This document shows positions 22,801 to 34,171 of a DNA stretch of 64,000 nt, in pieces. Numbering within the stretch: the first letter of the stretch is position 1; each line of letters opens with the position of its first letter. A model generated the notes under the pieces. The model ran no database searches. It saw nothing but the letters and a program-made list of their open reading frames with translations, and had not been told where the DNA came from. Source of the stretch: Limnoperna fortunei (lineage: Eukaryota > Mollusca > Bivalvia > Mytilida > Modiolidae); assembly GCA_944474755.1 (NCBI GenBank), contig OX104112.1:60605640-60669639 (forward strand). The letters run 5' to 3'. The position numbers and the translations under genes were made by a program.

Positions 22801-25800
22801 TTATACCCTACAAACTCCCTCCAGGGGCTGGATTCTATTACAAATCAATGTGACCTACAGTTATACCTGACACACTACCCACAGGGACTGGATTCTATTA
22901 CAAATCAATGTGACCTACAGTTATACCAGACAAACTACCCCCAGGGGCTGGATTCTATTACAAATCAATGACCTACAGTTATACCCGACACACTACCCAG
23001 AGGGGCTGGATTCTATTACAAATCACTGTGACCTACAGTTATACCAGACAAACTACCCCGAGGGACTGGATTCTATTACAAATCAATGTGACCTACAGTT
23101 ATACCAGACAAACTACCCAGAGGGACTGGATTCTATTACAAATCAGTGTGATCTACAGTTATACCAGACAAACTACCCCGAGGGGCTGGATTCTATTACA
23201 AATCAATGTGACCTACAGTTATACCAGACACACTACCCCCAGGGACTGGATTCTATTACAAATCAATGTGACCTACAGTTATACCTGACACACTACCCCG
23301 AGGGACTGGATTCTATTATAAATCATTGTGACCTACAGTTATACCAGACAAACTACCCCCAGGGGCTGGATTCTATTACAAATCAATGTGACCTACAGTT
23401 ATACCAGACAAACTACCCCGAGGGACTGGATTCTATTACAAATCAATGTGACCTACAGTTATACCTGACACACTACCCCCAGGGACTGGATTCTATTACA
23501 AATCAATGTGACCTACAGTTATACCTGACACACTACCCCGAGGGACTGGATTCTATTATAAATCATTGTGACGTACAGTTATACCAGACAAACTACCCAG
23601 AGGGGCTGGATTCTATTACAAATCAATGTGACCTACAGTTATACCAGACAAACTACCCCCAGGGGCTGGATTCTATTATAAATCATTGTGACGTACAGTT
23701 ATACCAGACAAACTACCCAGAGGGGCTGGATTCTATTACAAATCAATGTGACCTACAGTTATACCTGACACACTACCCACAGGGACTGGATTCTATTACA
23801 AATCAATGTGACCTACAGTTATACCAGACAAACTACCCCGAGGGACTGGATTCTATTACAAATCAATGTGACCTACAGTTATACCTGACACACTACCCCG
23901 AGGGACTGGATTCTATTATAAATCATTGTGACGTACAGTTATACCAGACAAACTACCCAGAGGGGCTGGATTCTATTACAAATCAATGTGACCTACAGTT
24001 ATACCAGACAAACTACCCAGAGGGGCTGGATTCTATTACAAATCAATGTGACCTACAGTTATACCAGACAAACTACCCCCAGGGGCTGGATTCTATTACA
24101 AATCAATGTGACCTACAGTTATACCAGACAAACTACCCCGAGGGACTGGATTCTATTACAAATCAATGTGACCTACAGTTATACCAGACAAACTACCCCC
24201 AGGGGCTGGATTCTATTACAAATCAATGTGACCTACAGTTATACCAGACAAACTACCCCCAGGGGCTGGATTCTATTACAAATCAATGTGACCTACAGTT
24301 ATACCAGACAAACTACCCCCAGGGGCTGGATTCTAATACAAATCAATGTGACCTACAGTTATACCCTACAAACTCCCTCCAGGGGCTGGATTCTATTACA
24401 AATCAATGTGACCTACAGTTATACCAGACAAACTACCCAGAGGGACTGGATTCTATTACAAATCAATGTGACCTACAGTTATACCAGACAAACTACCCAG
24501 AGGGACTGGATTCTATTACAAATCAATGTGACCTACAGATATACCCTACAAACTACCTCCAGGGACTGGATTCTATTACAAATCAATGTGACCTACAGTT
24601 ATACCAGATAAACTACCCCCAGGGACTGGATTCTATTACAAATCAATGTGACCTACAGTTATACCAGACAAACTACCCAGAGGGACTGGATTCTATTACA
24701 AATCAATGTGACCTACAGTTATACCCTACAAACTACCTCCAGGGACTGGATTCTATTACAAATCAATGTGACCTACAGTTATACCAGACAAACTACCCCC
24801 AGGGGCTGGATTCTATTATGAATCAATGTGACCTACAGTTATACCAGACAAACTACCCAGAGGGACTGGATTCTATTACAAATCAATGTGACCTACAGTT
24901 ATACCCTACAAACTACCTCCAGGGACTGGATTCTATTACAAATCAATGTGACCTACAGTTATACCAGACAAACTACCCCCAGGGGCTGGATTCTATTATG
25001 AATCAATGTGACCTACAGTTATACCAGACAAACTACCCCGAGGGACTGGATTCTATTACAAATCAATGTGACCTACAGTTATACCCTACAAACTCCCTCC
25101 AGGGACTGGATTCTATTACAAATCAATGACCTACAGTTATACCTGACAAACTACCCCGAGGGACTGGATTCTATTACAAATCAATGTGACCTACAGTTAT
25201 ACCTGACACACTACCCACAGGGACTGGATTCTATTACAAATCAATGTGACCTACAGTTATACCAGACAAACTACCCCGAGGGACTGGATTCTATTACAAA
25301 TCAATGTGACCTACAGTTATACCAGACAAACTACCCCCAGGGGCTGGATTCTATTACAAATCAATGTGACCTACAGTTATACCAGACAAACTACCCCCAG
25401 GGGCTGGATTCCATTACAAATCAATGTGACCTACAGTTATACCAGACAAACTACCCCCAGGGGCTGGATTCTATTACAAATCAATGTGACCTACAGTTAT
25501 ACCCTACAAACTCCCTCCAGGGGCTGGATTCTATTACAAATCAATGTGACCTACAGTTATACCAGACAAACTACCCCGAGGGACTGGATTCTATTACAAA
25601 TCAATGTGACCTACAGTTATACCTGACACACTACCCCCAGGGGCTGGATTCTATTACAAATCACTGTGACCTACAGTTATTCCCGACACACTACCCCCAG
25701 GGGCTGGATTCTATTACAAATCAATGTGACCTACAGTTATACCCGACACACTACCCACAGGGACTGGATTCTATTACAAATCAATGTGACCTACAGTTAT

Positions 25801-28038
25801 ACCCGACACACTCCCTCCAGGGGCTGGATTCTATTACAAATCAATGTGACCTACAGTTATTCCCGACACACTACCCCCAGGGGCTGGATTCTATTACAAA
25901 TCAATGTGACCTACAGTTATACCCGACACACTACCCCCAGGGGCTGGATTCTATTACAAATCAATGTGACCTACAGTTATTCCCGACACACTACCCCCAG
26001 GGGCTGGATTCTATTACAGTGTACAAATCAATGTGACCTACAGTTATACCCGACACACTACCCCCAGGGGCTGGATTCTATTACAAATCAATGTGACCTA
26101 CAGTTATACCCTACAAACTCCCTCCAGGGGCTGGATTCTATTACAAATCAATGTGACCTACAGTTATACCAGACAAACTACCCCGAGGGACTGGATTCTA
26201 TTACAAATCAATGTGACCTACAGTTATACCAGACAAACTACCCCGAGGGACTGGATTCTATTACAAATCAATGTGAAATACAGTTATACCTGACACACTA
26301 CCCCCAGGGGCTGGATTCTATTACAAATCAATGTGACCTACAGTTATACCAGACAAACTACCCAGAGGGGCTGGATTCTATTACAAATCAATGTGACCTA
26401 CAGTTATACCTGACAAACTACCCAGAGGGACTGGATTCTATTATGAATCAATGTGACCTACAGTTATACCTGACAAACTACCCAGAGGGGCTGGATTCTA
26501 TTATGAATCAATGTGACCTACAGTTATACCTGACAAACTACCCAGAGGGGCTGGATTCTATTATGAATCAATGTGACCTACAGTTATACCCGACAAACTA
26601 CCCCCAGGGGCTGGATTCTATTACAAATCAATGTGACCTACAGTTATACCAGACAAACTACCCCCAGGGGCTGGATTCTATTACAAATCAATGTGACCTA
26701 CAGTTATACCAGACAAACTACCCCCAGGGGCTGGATTCTATTACAAATCAATGTGACCTACAGTTATACCAGACAAACTACCCAGAGGGGCTGGATTCTA
26801 TTACAAATCAATGTGACCTACAGTTATACCTGACAAACTACCCCCAGGGGCTGGATTCTATTACAAATCAATGTGACCTACAGTTATACCAGACAAACTA
26901 CCCCCAGGGGCTGGATTCTATTACAAATCAATGACCTACAGTTATACCCGACACACTACCCAGAGGGGCTGGATTCTATTACAAATCACTGTGACCTACA
27001 GTTATACCAGACAAACTACCCAGAGGGGCTGGATTCTATTACAAATCAATGTGACCTACAGTTATACCTGACACACTACCCCCAGGGACTGGATTCTATT
27101 ACAAATCAATGTGAAATACAGTTATACCTGACACACTACCCACAGGGACTGGATTCTATTACAAATCAATGTGAAATACAGTTATACCAGACAAACTACC
27201 CAGAGGGGCTGGGTTCTATTACAAATCAATGTGACCTACAGTTATACCAGACAAACTACCCCCAGGGGCTGGATTCTATTACAAATCAATGTGACCTACA
27301 GTTATACCTGACACACTAGTCTACCCACAGGGACTGGATTCTATTACAAATCAATGTGAAATACAGTTATACCTGATACACTACCCCCAGGGGCTGGATT
27401 CTATTACAAATCAATGTGACCTACAGTTATACCCGACACACTACCCACAGGGACTGGATTCTATTACAAATCAATGTGACCTACAGTTATACCTGACACA
27501 CTACCCCCAGGGGCTGGATTCTAATACAAATCAATGTGACCTACAGTTATACCCTACAAACTACCCCCAGGGACTGGATTCTATTACAAATCAATGTGAC
27601 CTACAGTTATACCCGACACACTCCCTCCAGGGGCTGGATTCTATTACAAATCAATGACCTACAGTTATACCCGACACACTACCCAGAGGGGCTGGATTCT
27701 ATTACAAATCAATGTGACCTAGTTATACTCGACACACTACCTCCAGGGTGTAGATTCTATTACAAATCTTTGTGACTAACAGTGATACCATACAAACTAC
27801 CTCCAGGGGCTGGATTCTATTTCAAATCACTGACCAACAGTGATACCATACAAACTACCTCCTGGGGCTGGATTCTATTATACCTTACAAACTAACTCTG
27901 GGGGGTGGATTCTTTTAAAGATTACTGTGACCTACAGCAATACCCACACACACATTACCACCAGGTGCTGGATTCCATTACAAATCATTGCCCTACAGTG
28001 CTACCCGGCACACTACCCACAGGGGCTGGATTCTATTT
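19838..28038 (+). repeat. Satellite DNA array, 60-bp unit, about 136 copies
   Basis: The unit runs 'gacctacagttatacc', a variable 'agacaaactac/tgacacactac/ctacaaactcc', a variable 'ccccagggg/cccgaggga/ccagagggg' centre, then 'ctggattctattacaaat' and 'caatgt'. Length is almost always exactly 60 bp. Five units lack two bases ('aatcaatgacctac' near 22,372, 22,972, 25,128, 26,932 and 27,652), one unit is extended near 26,015 ('acagtgtacaaat') and one near 27,315 ('ctagtctaccc'). Units are highly similar from the left edge onward. The last 300 bp are degraded, with irregular unit lengths. A block of about 2.4 kb (20,220-22,670) recurs 2,816 bp later (23,036-25,430) with the same order of variants. 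Since 60 is divisible by 3, two frames stay open for long distances; I do not regard these as genes. Confidence 0.97.
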
Positions 28039-28689
28039 AGTCTTCTTTTTTTTTATATTTTCCAATGTAACACATCAGTAAAAGAAGATAAGAATTAATG
28101 TTGGCTTCCAGTAATTACCCATTGTGTTTTGGAGTCAACAGTAATTCCAGTAATTACCCATTGTGTTTTGGAGTCAACATAACTATAGGTTCCCTAGAGG
28201 CTGATGTAGCTCGCTTGGACCAAAATAAGTACATTTTCCTCATTATTGATTACTTAGAAATCAATTCATTCTTTACAATAATTAGAAAACATGCTTGAAT
28301 AAGGACCGTTCTTAGTTAGACCTGAATATTAGACAAGAACATAAGGTTCTTTGTAAACAAGAGGTATATACCATGTTGGTTACAATCTTAGATTTTCGAT
28401 ACACACAGTTTACATTACAAAATTGTGGCAAAGAACAATTTACTGGACAATGGTTGTTTTTTTTTTTTTTTGAATTTATCTTTGAAATTATTTACACATG
28501 TGACTAGCAAGTTTCAGTTGACATGCTGGATTTCAAACAAAACCAAAATTACCAATTTGGTTCATTATGTACACAGATGCTTTATCAATTATAATGTTGC
28601 CTCATACCTAAAAACAGATGTTTGTATGCAACAGAGAACATGAAACAACCACACATGTGGACACGCTCAATTTTATAACAATGTCTGTC
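28039..28689. other. Non-coding DNA right of the satellite; small direct repeat
   Basis: A 31-bp segment containing 'ccattgtgttttggagtcaa' occurs twice, near 28,128 and 28,159. Otherwise no feature is seen; there is a T-rich run near 28,458. Confidence 0.55.
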
Positions 28690-29970
28690 AACTAGAGGCT
28701 TCAAGGAACCTGTAATTGCTCAACAGGAACACAAATAACTTATATTTAAATTTTTGCAATTTACAGTTTCAGTCTACATGGTCTAGTTATTATAGCTTTC
28801 AAGTTACTGGGCAAAACATAAACATTTCTTCAAAAATTTTGTTAAGGGCAATAACTCTTACAATGTGCCATCAGACGATTTCTGAAAATTAAATGATTTG
28901 TAGGCCTTGTCCTTAAGGTAAATTTAGGTATTTAGAGTTTTACTCTAGGTGATTTTAACTTGTAACACAAAAACTTATTATTTTGTCAAAATTGTAATTA
29001 AAGGGCAATAACACCTATAGAGTCTTCTAACAATTAGGACTAAGCAATGATTTTTAGGACTTGCTTTGCTGATAATTTGAGCAAGTTTCTCAAGTTTCAA
29101 TTTAGCTGTTATGGTATTTAGGTTACTGGGCTGCAACAAAAACTACAAATTTCACCCACAATTTTTATTAAAGGGCAATAACTCCCATAAGGAGTTATCT
29201 AACAATTTCAGACCAATAAAATAAATTGTAGGGCTTGTATTGCTGATCATTTTTGCAATTTACAGTTTCACTCTAGCTGATATAGTTTTTAAGTTTTTAT
29301 TTAACACTTATTAATAAAAATTAATGAAATGGTCAATTTTTATCGCATAGGATTTATTTCCCTTACACGACTCTTTTTTATACAATTATCATATCAGTTT
29401 TTGCAATGTTATTCTAAAAACTATAACAGCTAAAGCAAAACTGTTCTGCAATTCACTTTATTGGTCTGAAATTGTCAGATCACTTCTTATTGCCCATTAA
29501 TAACAATTTTTAGAGAAATTTTTAGTTTATGTCCTGAAAATTAAATGCCATTTCTAGAGTGAAAATAAATGATCAGCAAAACGAGGCCTACAAATCACTC
29601 ACTTAGTCCAAAATTGTCTGATAATGCTTTATAGGGGTATTGACCTTTACTAACAATTTCAGACAAAATAATTACTTTTGTGTTATACATTAAAATCTAA
29701 TTAAAACAGCTAGAATTAAAATGTAAATTACTAAATTTACATCAAGGAAAAGGCATACAAATCATTCAACTTTTATGAAATTGTCTGATGACTACTTCAG
29801 GGAGTTATTTCCCTTCCATAATTTTTTTTTTTAATTTTTAGTTTTTGCATTGTAACTTAAAAGCTACAACAGCTAGAATGAAACTGTAAATTCCAACAAT
29901 TTAAAGCTAGCTAGCAGTCATTTGTGTTCCAGGCGAGTGATTATAGGCTTTTTTCTAGATGCTTCTAGTC
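28690..29970. mobile_element. Large inverted pair of internally repetitive elements
   Basis: The left half (28,690-29,320) contains about three diverged units with 'agggcaataactc', 'acaatttcagac' and 'caatttacagtttcactcta'. The right half (about 29,400-29,970) contains the complement of the same blocks in reverse order. The outer ends correspond: 'ctagaggcttc...aggaacacaaataac' on the left, and the complement of 'gtcatttgtgttcc...agatgcttctagtc' on the right. This is either one fold-back element of 1.28 kb or two related elements inserted tail to tail. The end motif resembles the left end of the Helentron-like elements (CTAGAGGCT...CCTG). Confidence 0.65.
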
Positions 29971-30480
29971 CTAACACATATCTCAAAAAGCATACATGTT
30001 AATATGTAACATCTGTTAAAACACTACCAAAAGCTCTTTAAACATGTTAAATAAGAAATATCTATAAAAAAAATACCATAGGATATTGGATAAAAAATAT
30101 AAACTATGCAAAACCGATAAAAAGGACAACTGAAGCCTTTTTAAAACTTTATATCTTGAAACTAGTACAATTTGAAAAACACTATTGAAGGCGATTAAAC
30201 AATGAATCCAATAAAAAAAGCCTATCAGTATCATAATCGGATAAAAAAATATCACAGCTGTGGTGAAAATTCAAATTAAGCCCCTTTTGACCCCTTATAT
30301 CTAAAAACACAGTAAAAACAGACAAAATCTGTTGACAGACTAATGACAGCTCATTAAACAAGGAATTCTATGAAATAGTGGCAGAACAAAAACTGTGTCC
30401 TTAGACAGTTTCTGAAAAACTGTTAAGAAAATATATTGACCCATTACCAAGTTCTGATTAAACATTGAATTTCAATGAAA
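29971..30480. other. Non-coding DNA, nothing recognised
   Basis: AT-rich. Some weak internal repetition ('attaaacaatgaat/attaaacaaggaat') suggests an old repeat, but units cannot be defined. Confidence 0.4.
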
Positions 30481-30780
30481 CCAGAGGCTCTCGTGCACCT
30501 GTATCTCTCACCTGATTTAGATTGGAATGAAGATGGCATTTCCCAGACTTTAACAAGTCCTGTGTAATTTTAATTTCCAACTTACATAAAAAACAGTATG
30601 TAGTAAACCATCCAGTGAATATTGCTGTGGTTTCAACTGGCTTAATTGTTTTGAGTTCATAAACCATTTTAGACAATTTCTAAAAGGTTTCTATGTTAAA
30701 TTAATTCCTGCAATGGCAGCCATCTTGGATTTTCAAAAAACAAAAAAAATAACTTTTAGGAGAATCATCATTAACTACCG
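30481..30780 (+). mobile_element. Truncated Helentron-like copy, related to 8,046-8,968
   Basis: The left end 'ccagaggctctcgtgcacct' and 'tctcacctgattt' align with the left end at 8,046, followed by 'gaagatggcatttccc' and one core unit ending 'cctgcaatggcagccat'. The 3' hairpin and microsatellite are missing. Confidence 0.65.
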
Positions 30781-31337
30781 TAGATGCTCGCTTAAAAGTA
30801 TACTAAGTGTTGATGTATTGTGGAGAGGGTTTTTTGCGTGAAAAATGAAAACTGCTTACCGCGTATGGTTCACCTTATGCTCCTTTTGGAAGATAAAAAA
30901 AACCTACTTTTTGAAATCAGTAATTATTTCCTCCAGAAATTCAGCATTTTGAAATATGGCAGTTTTTAAATTGTGAAAGGGCGATTTTCCATACTAAAAT
31001 TTGACCTTAATTAGAACGGAAGTGTACTTTAGGAACAATCGAGTGTTGTCTACTCGAAATCCTTCGGGTGATGACGTCTGTAGTTTAGGTGGGAAAAGTC
31101 TCGCGGTTTGTCCGAACACCATTGAACATCACGAAAGCAAACGAACATTTGTAAACGTAGTAAGGTCCCTTTAGAAACAAAAATGGCTGACTTATGTAAA
31201 ATTCCCGTAGCAAAAGTCAAGGACGATTTGTAACAACTTAACACCAGAGGCATATTATAAAACATGGACAGGTTATCGTATATACATTTTTTCTACTGAA
31301 TTTTCGTAATAAAAAGGTAAAATATAGAATAATGTAA
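30781..31337. other. Non-coding DNA, origin unclear
   Basis: Less AT-rich than its surroundings, with several CpG. No frame resembles a known protein, and no inverted ends were found. It may be an old transposon fragment. Confidence 0.35.
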
Positions 31338-32260
31338 CTAGAGGCTCCCAGGAGCCTGTATCCCTCACCTGAACCTGAAACCAAACAACCCTTTTTTATC
31401 CAGCTTTTTGTTGCTATAAGGAATTGCCGAACACTTCTGCAAAAATCATTAATTTTGACCTTTTAAGGGAAATACTATCAGTCGAAAACTCTCTCGACTC
31501 CCACCCCCCCCCCCCCCCCTTATTCATTTTTTCTATTTTAAGCTAACGTAGCTATGTAGGTAGTCAGGTGTCATGATTTGCAAAATTTTGGTAGAGGACG
31601 TCCTAAAGATGATGTGTGCAATGTTTCAAAGCAGTCCTTTCATGGGTTAAAGAGGAGAAGATTTTTTAAAATCAAGTAAAATTGACTTAAAAAATGTTCA
31701 AGGAGAATAATTCCTAAACGGTTCATCAGACAATCTTGACCCTAAGTCATTTTTGTAGCCCTCATAGAGCAGAACAATTGAGCAATGCTAACTTTTTCTC
31801 TAGTTCAAATAATTTTTAAGATTTTGAGACAAAAATGTCAAAAATAATCAATTTGGACAATTAGAGGGCAATAACTCCTATAAGGAGTCATCATACAACT
31901 TCAACCCAATGGAGTGTTTCGTAGAGCTTTTGATGCAGATGAAGGCATGTCTGTTCGGTTTTCCTGTATCTGTTACACTTTTTTAAATATAAGTCAAAAA
32001 CTGTATTTTACCCCCCCCCCCCCCCCCCTCCGTCCTAATTTTAGCCATGGTGGCCATGTTGGTTAATCTGCAGCCATGGTTGGTACAAACTTGGTTGAGG
32101 ACATTTGACGGATGATGTGTACAAAGTTTCAAAGCAGTACTTTCAGTTGTTTCTGAGGAGAAGATTTTAAAAAATCAATTAAAACCGATTTAAAAAAAAA
32201 GTTCAAGGGGAATAACTCTTAAACGATTAATCAGACAATCTTGACCCTTAAGTCATTTTT
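31338..32260 (+). mobile_element. Helentron-like family member with a 503-bp internal repeat
   Basis: The left end 'actagaggctcccaggagcc' with 'tccctcacctga' matches the left-end pattern of the family, with an internal palindrome (ggctcccaggagcc). Two internal units, starting at 'gaagatttt' near 31,657 and 32,160, both contain 'agacaatcttgaccctNaag'. Poly-C tracts of about 18 bases lie at the same relative place in each unit (near 31,506 and 32,010). The right end is not clear. Confidence 0.55.
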
Positions 32261-33112
32261 GTTATTTATTTTTTATTAATTCTAACCTTTTTTTTGTCTC
32301 AATGATCATATTGGTAAAATAAGAAAAGTTAGCTATAGACAGCAGGATCAAAATGTAGAGCTCAGAAAACTAAGATTTCGAGATTTAATTATTTGGTTGC
32401 TACAATAATGTAGCTCTTCTTTTTTTATATAGATGGAGCTACAATGAGGTCCCATTACTCATAATTACTGAGAAGTTATAATTGAATAACCCTTTTTAAA
32501 TTTGGCGCACTTTTGCACGTCGGACAAATAACTAGTTATTTCCCTCTTTTAAATTTGACACACTTTGTCTATGTGCAAATTCCAACACAGTTATTTTACC
32601 CACGTGCAGTTTTGAGCACGAAAAAACAATTATTGCTCTTAATATCTAATATACTTTAGTGCTGGTTTCCATAGTTAAGTATAATAATACAAATTAGAAT
32701 GAATTGAAATATGCATAACTTATTTTGTTTAAAAAGAGTGTAGCCAGTTAAACATGGCTTCCTTGGACCAGAGACTAGGTGATCTACAAAAAACAATATT
32801 ATGATCACATGATATAAGATTTTAAAAAAATATTAGTATCCTTGCAATCATTATGTTGTAAAATACTTGGGGATAGAAATGGGGTACACTAGTTTTCGTT
32901 TTCCGGTTAAAAATTGATATTGGGATATTATGATCACTCAACAACAATTTAAAATGTACATCATAGGCAGGGGGGTGAATTGGTATAAATCTGGCAATAC
33001 GGATGTGCAGCCCAAAATTAGTCGTAAATTATCATGTCAATGCCCAAAGTTAATTTCTCAATTTCTTGTCCAAAACTAAGAAGTAGAGAATCATAAACCA
33101 CAGTGACAATGG
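32261..33112. other. Non-coding DNA, nothing recognised
   Basis: AT-rich without coding signal or clear repeat boundaries. Confidence 0.4.
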
Positions 33113-33425
33113 GAGAACTTCACAGGCACTTGTTTAAGAAAAAATTACCCCTTATACTCTAATATAACACAAGGTTCTTAACTTTTGAAAAAAAAATTTT
33201 GGACCGATTCTTGAATTTCAAGAATTTTTCGATCAGACTTCAGCATTTCATATTTAGGAACCACACAACCTTAAACAGAAATCCGAAATGCTTACGTCAG
33301 ATCTAACAATTCTCGAAATTCAAGAGCTGGTCAAATTTTTTTTTTTTCAAAAGTTAAGAACCTTGTGTTATATTATTAGAGTATAAGGGGTAATTTTTTC
33401 TGAAACAAGAGCCTGTGGAGAACTT
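33113..33425. mobile_element. Palindromic MITE with an 8-bp target duplication, hAT-like
   Basis: The element (33,121-33,417) is flanked by 'gagaactt' on both sides (33,113-33,120 and 33,418-33,425). Its ends read CACAGGCACTTGTTT and the complement of CACAGGCTCTTGTTT. The arms run inward for over 100 bp each with shared blocks such as 'ttaccccttatactctaat' and 'acacaaggttcttaactttt'. An 8-bp duplication is typical of the hAT superfamily. There is no coding capacity. Confidence 0.82.
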
Positions 33426-33959
33426 CTAAAGAACAAGAAAACAAAATACATTTTTTTGTCAAAAGATGTCGCGATCACTTTAATTTTACATGTGTTACTT
33501 TTGTTTGTGATGTGCAAAAAGAAATCTGAACAATGGTCAAAGCCTTTTAAAATTTATACAAATATATTTATATTTTTGAAATCCTGAAAAATTGTACTTT
33601 CCCCTTTCAATATCACTATACAGGCAAGCTGCTTAAGCCAAACAATATTGCAGTATATATATCTGTAATAAATGATAACTGACACATTAATTAAAGAATA
33701 TCTAAAATCATGAATGTGCAGCACTTTAAGAGGTCATAATTAGCTAGCTGACCTAAATACTGTCCAACCTCGCCCACCATACTTCAGCTTATGGAGGGCA
33801 AACTGTGCACACAGCAGATAAAGCAAATTACTGGTTTAAAAGAGTAAACAACTAAGTATGTAACTAACAGTTGTGTACTAAGTATTACTAAAGTCTTTGA
33901 AACCTACAAGATAAGCTGTTATTGACGACAATTTTTAAAATTCGATGTAAGGTAGAAAG
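33426..33959. other. Non-coding DNA upstream of the RRKQ exon
   Basis: AT-rich, no coding signal. It may contain distal promoter elements of the gene that starts at about 34 kb. Confidence 0.4.
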
Positions 33960-33984
33960 TTGTTAAAACAGGAAATATTTTTAT

Positions 33985-34131
33985 TTCGCTGGTAGTGCGC
34001 AAGTGCCTTCAATATTTTCTTCCGGGTCAAATTTAGGTTCAATCAGCTGCCCCGACCACTTCACGTGCGGTAGATTCAAAACACATTTCTGTCAACAAAC
34101 AGATGGATTTTCTACAAAAAAGAAGTTGACG
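33985..34131 (+). promoter_or_regulatory. Candidate promoter and 5' untranslated region of the RRKQ zinc-finger gene
   Basis: A short stretch that stands out from its AT-rich surroundings directly before the start codon. It contains 'tgcgcaagtgc' (33,996-34,006, NRF1-like), 'cttccggg' (34,019-34,026, ETS-type) and 'cacgtg' (34,062-34,067, E box). The transcription start was not located. Confidence 0.5.
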
Positions 34132-34171
34132 ATGGGTAGGAGAAAACAGATTCAACCAAAAAGATGTAAAT
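34132..34171 (+). CDS. First coding exon of a SALL/FOG/BCL11/TSHZ/ZNF423-class zinc-finger regulator (partial gene)
   Basis: The exon encodes MGRRKQIQPKRCK plus one base of the next codon and then meets a consensus donor (GTAAGT at 34,172). The N-terminal pattern Met-x-Arg-Arg-Lys-Gln-x-x-Pro is shared by several animal C2H2 repressor families (SALL, FOG/ZFPM, BCL11, TSHZ, ZNF423/521). In FOG and SALL it recruits the NuRD complex through RBBP4/7. Many of these genes have a very short first coding exon followed by a long intron, which fits: no second exon is recognisable in the following 30 kb. The motif is absolutely N-terminal in the family, which decides the start, although the frame is open further upstream. 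The residue after Met is Gly rather than the usual Ser or Pro. Family membership within this class cannot be resolved from 13 residues. The two zinc-finger copies at 4-18 kb lack this N-terminus and are unrelated in architecture. Confidence 0.72.

Noticed and set aside
22910..25129. A 739-codon open frame made of 20-residue repeats, and several shorter relatives
   Set aside because: It lies wholly in the 60-bp satellite, two frames are open at once, 58-bp units shift the frame, and variants show no third-position excess. No promoter, splice site or end is visible.
19838..28038. Regularly spaced repeats resembling a CRISPR array
   Set aside because: There are no unique spacers; the units abut directly, and the genome is eukaryotic.
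31490..32030. Poly-C tracts near 31,500 and 32,010 as quadruplex-forming regulatory sites
   Set aside because: They occupy the same place in two units of a repeated element, so they are more simply part of that element.
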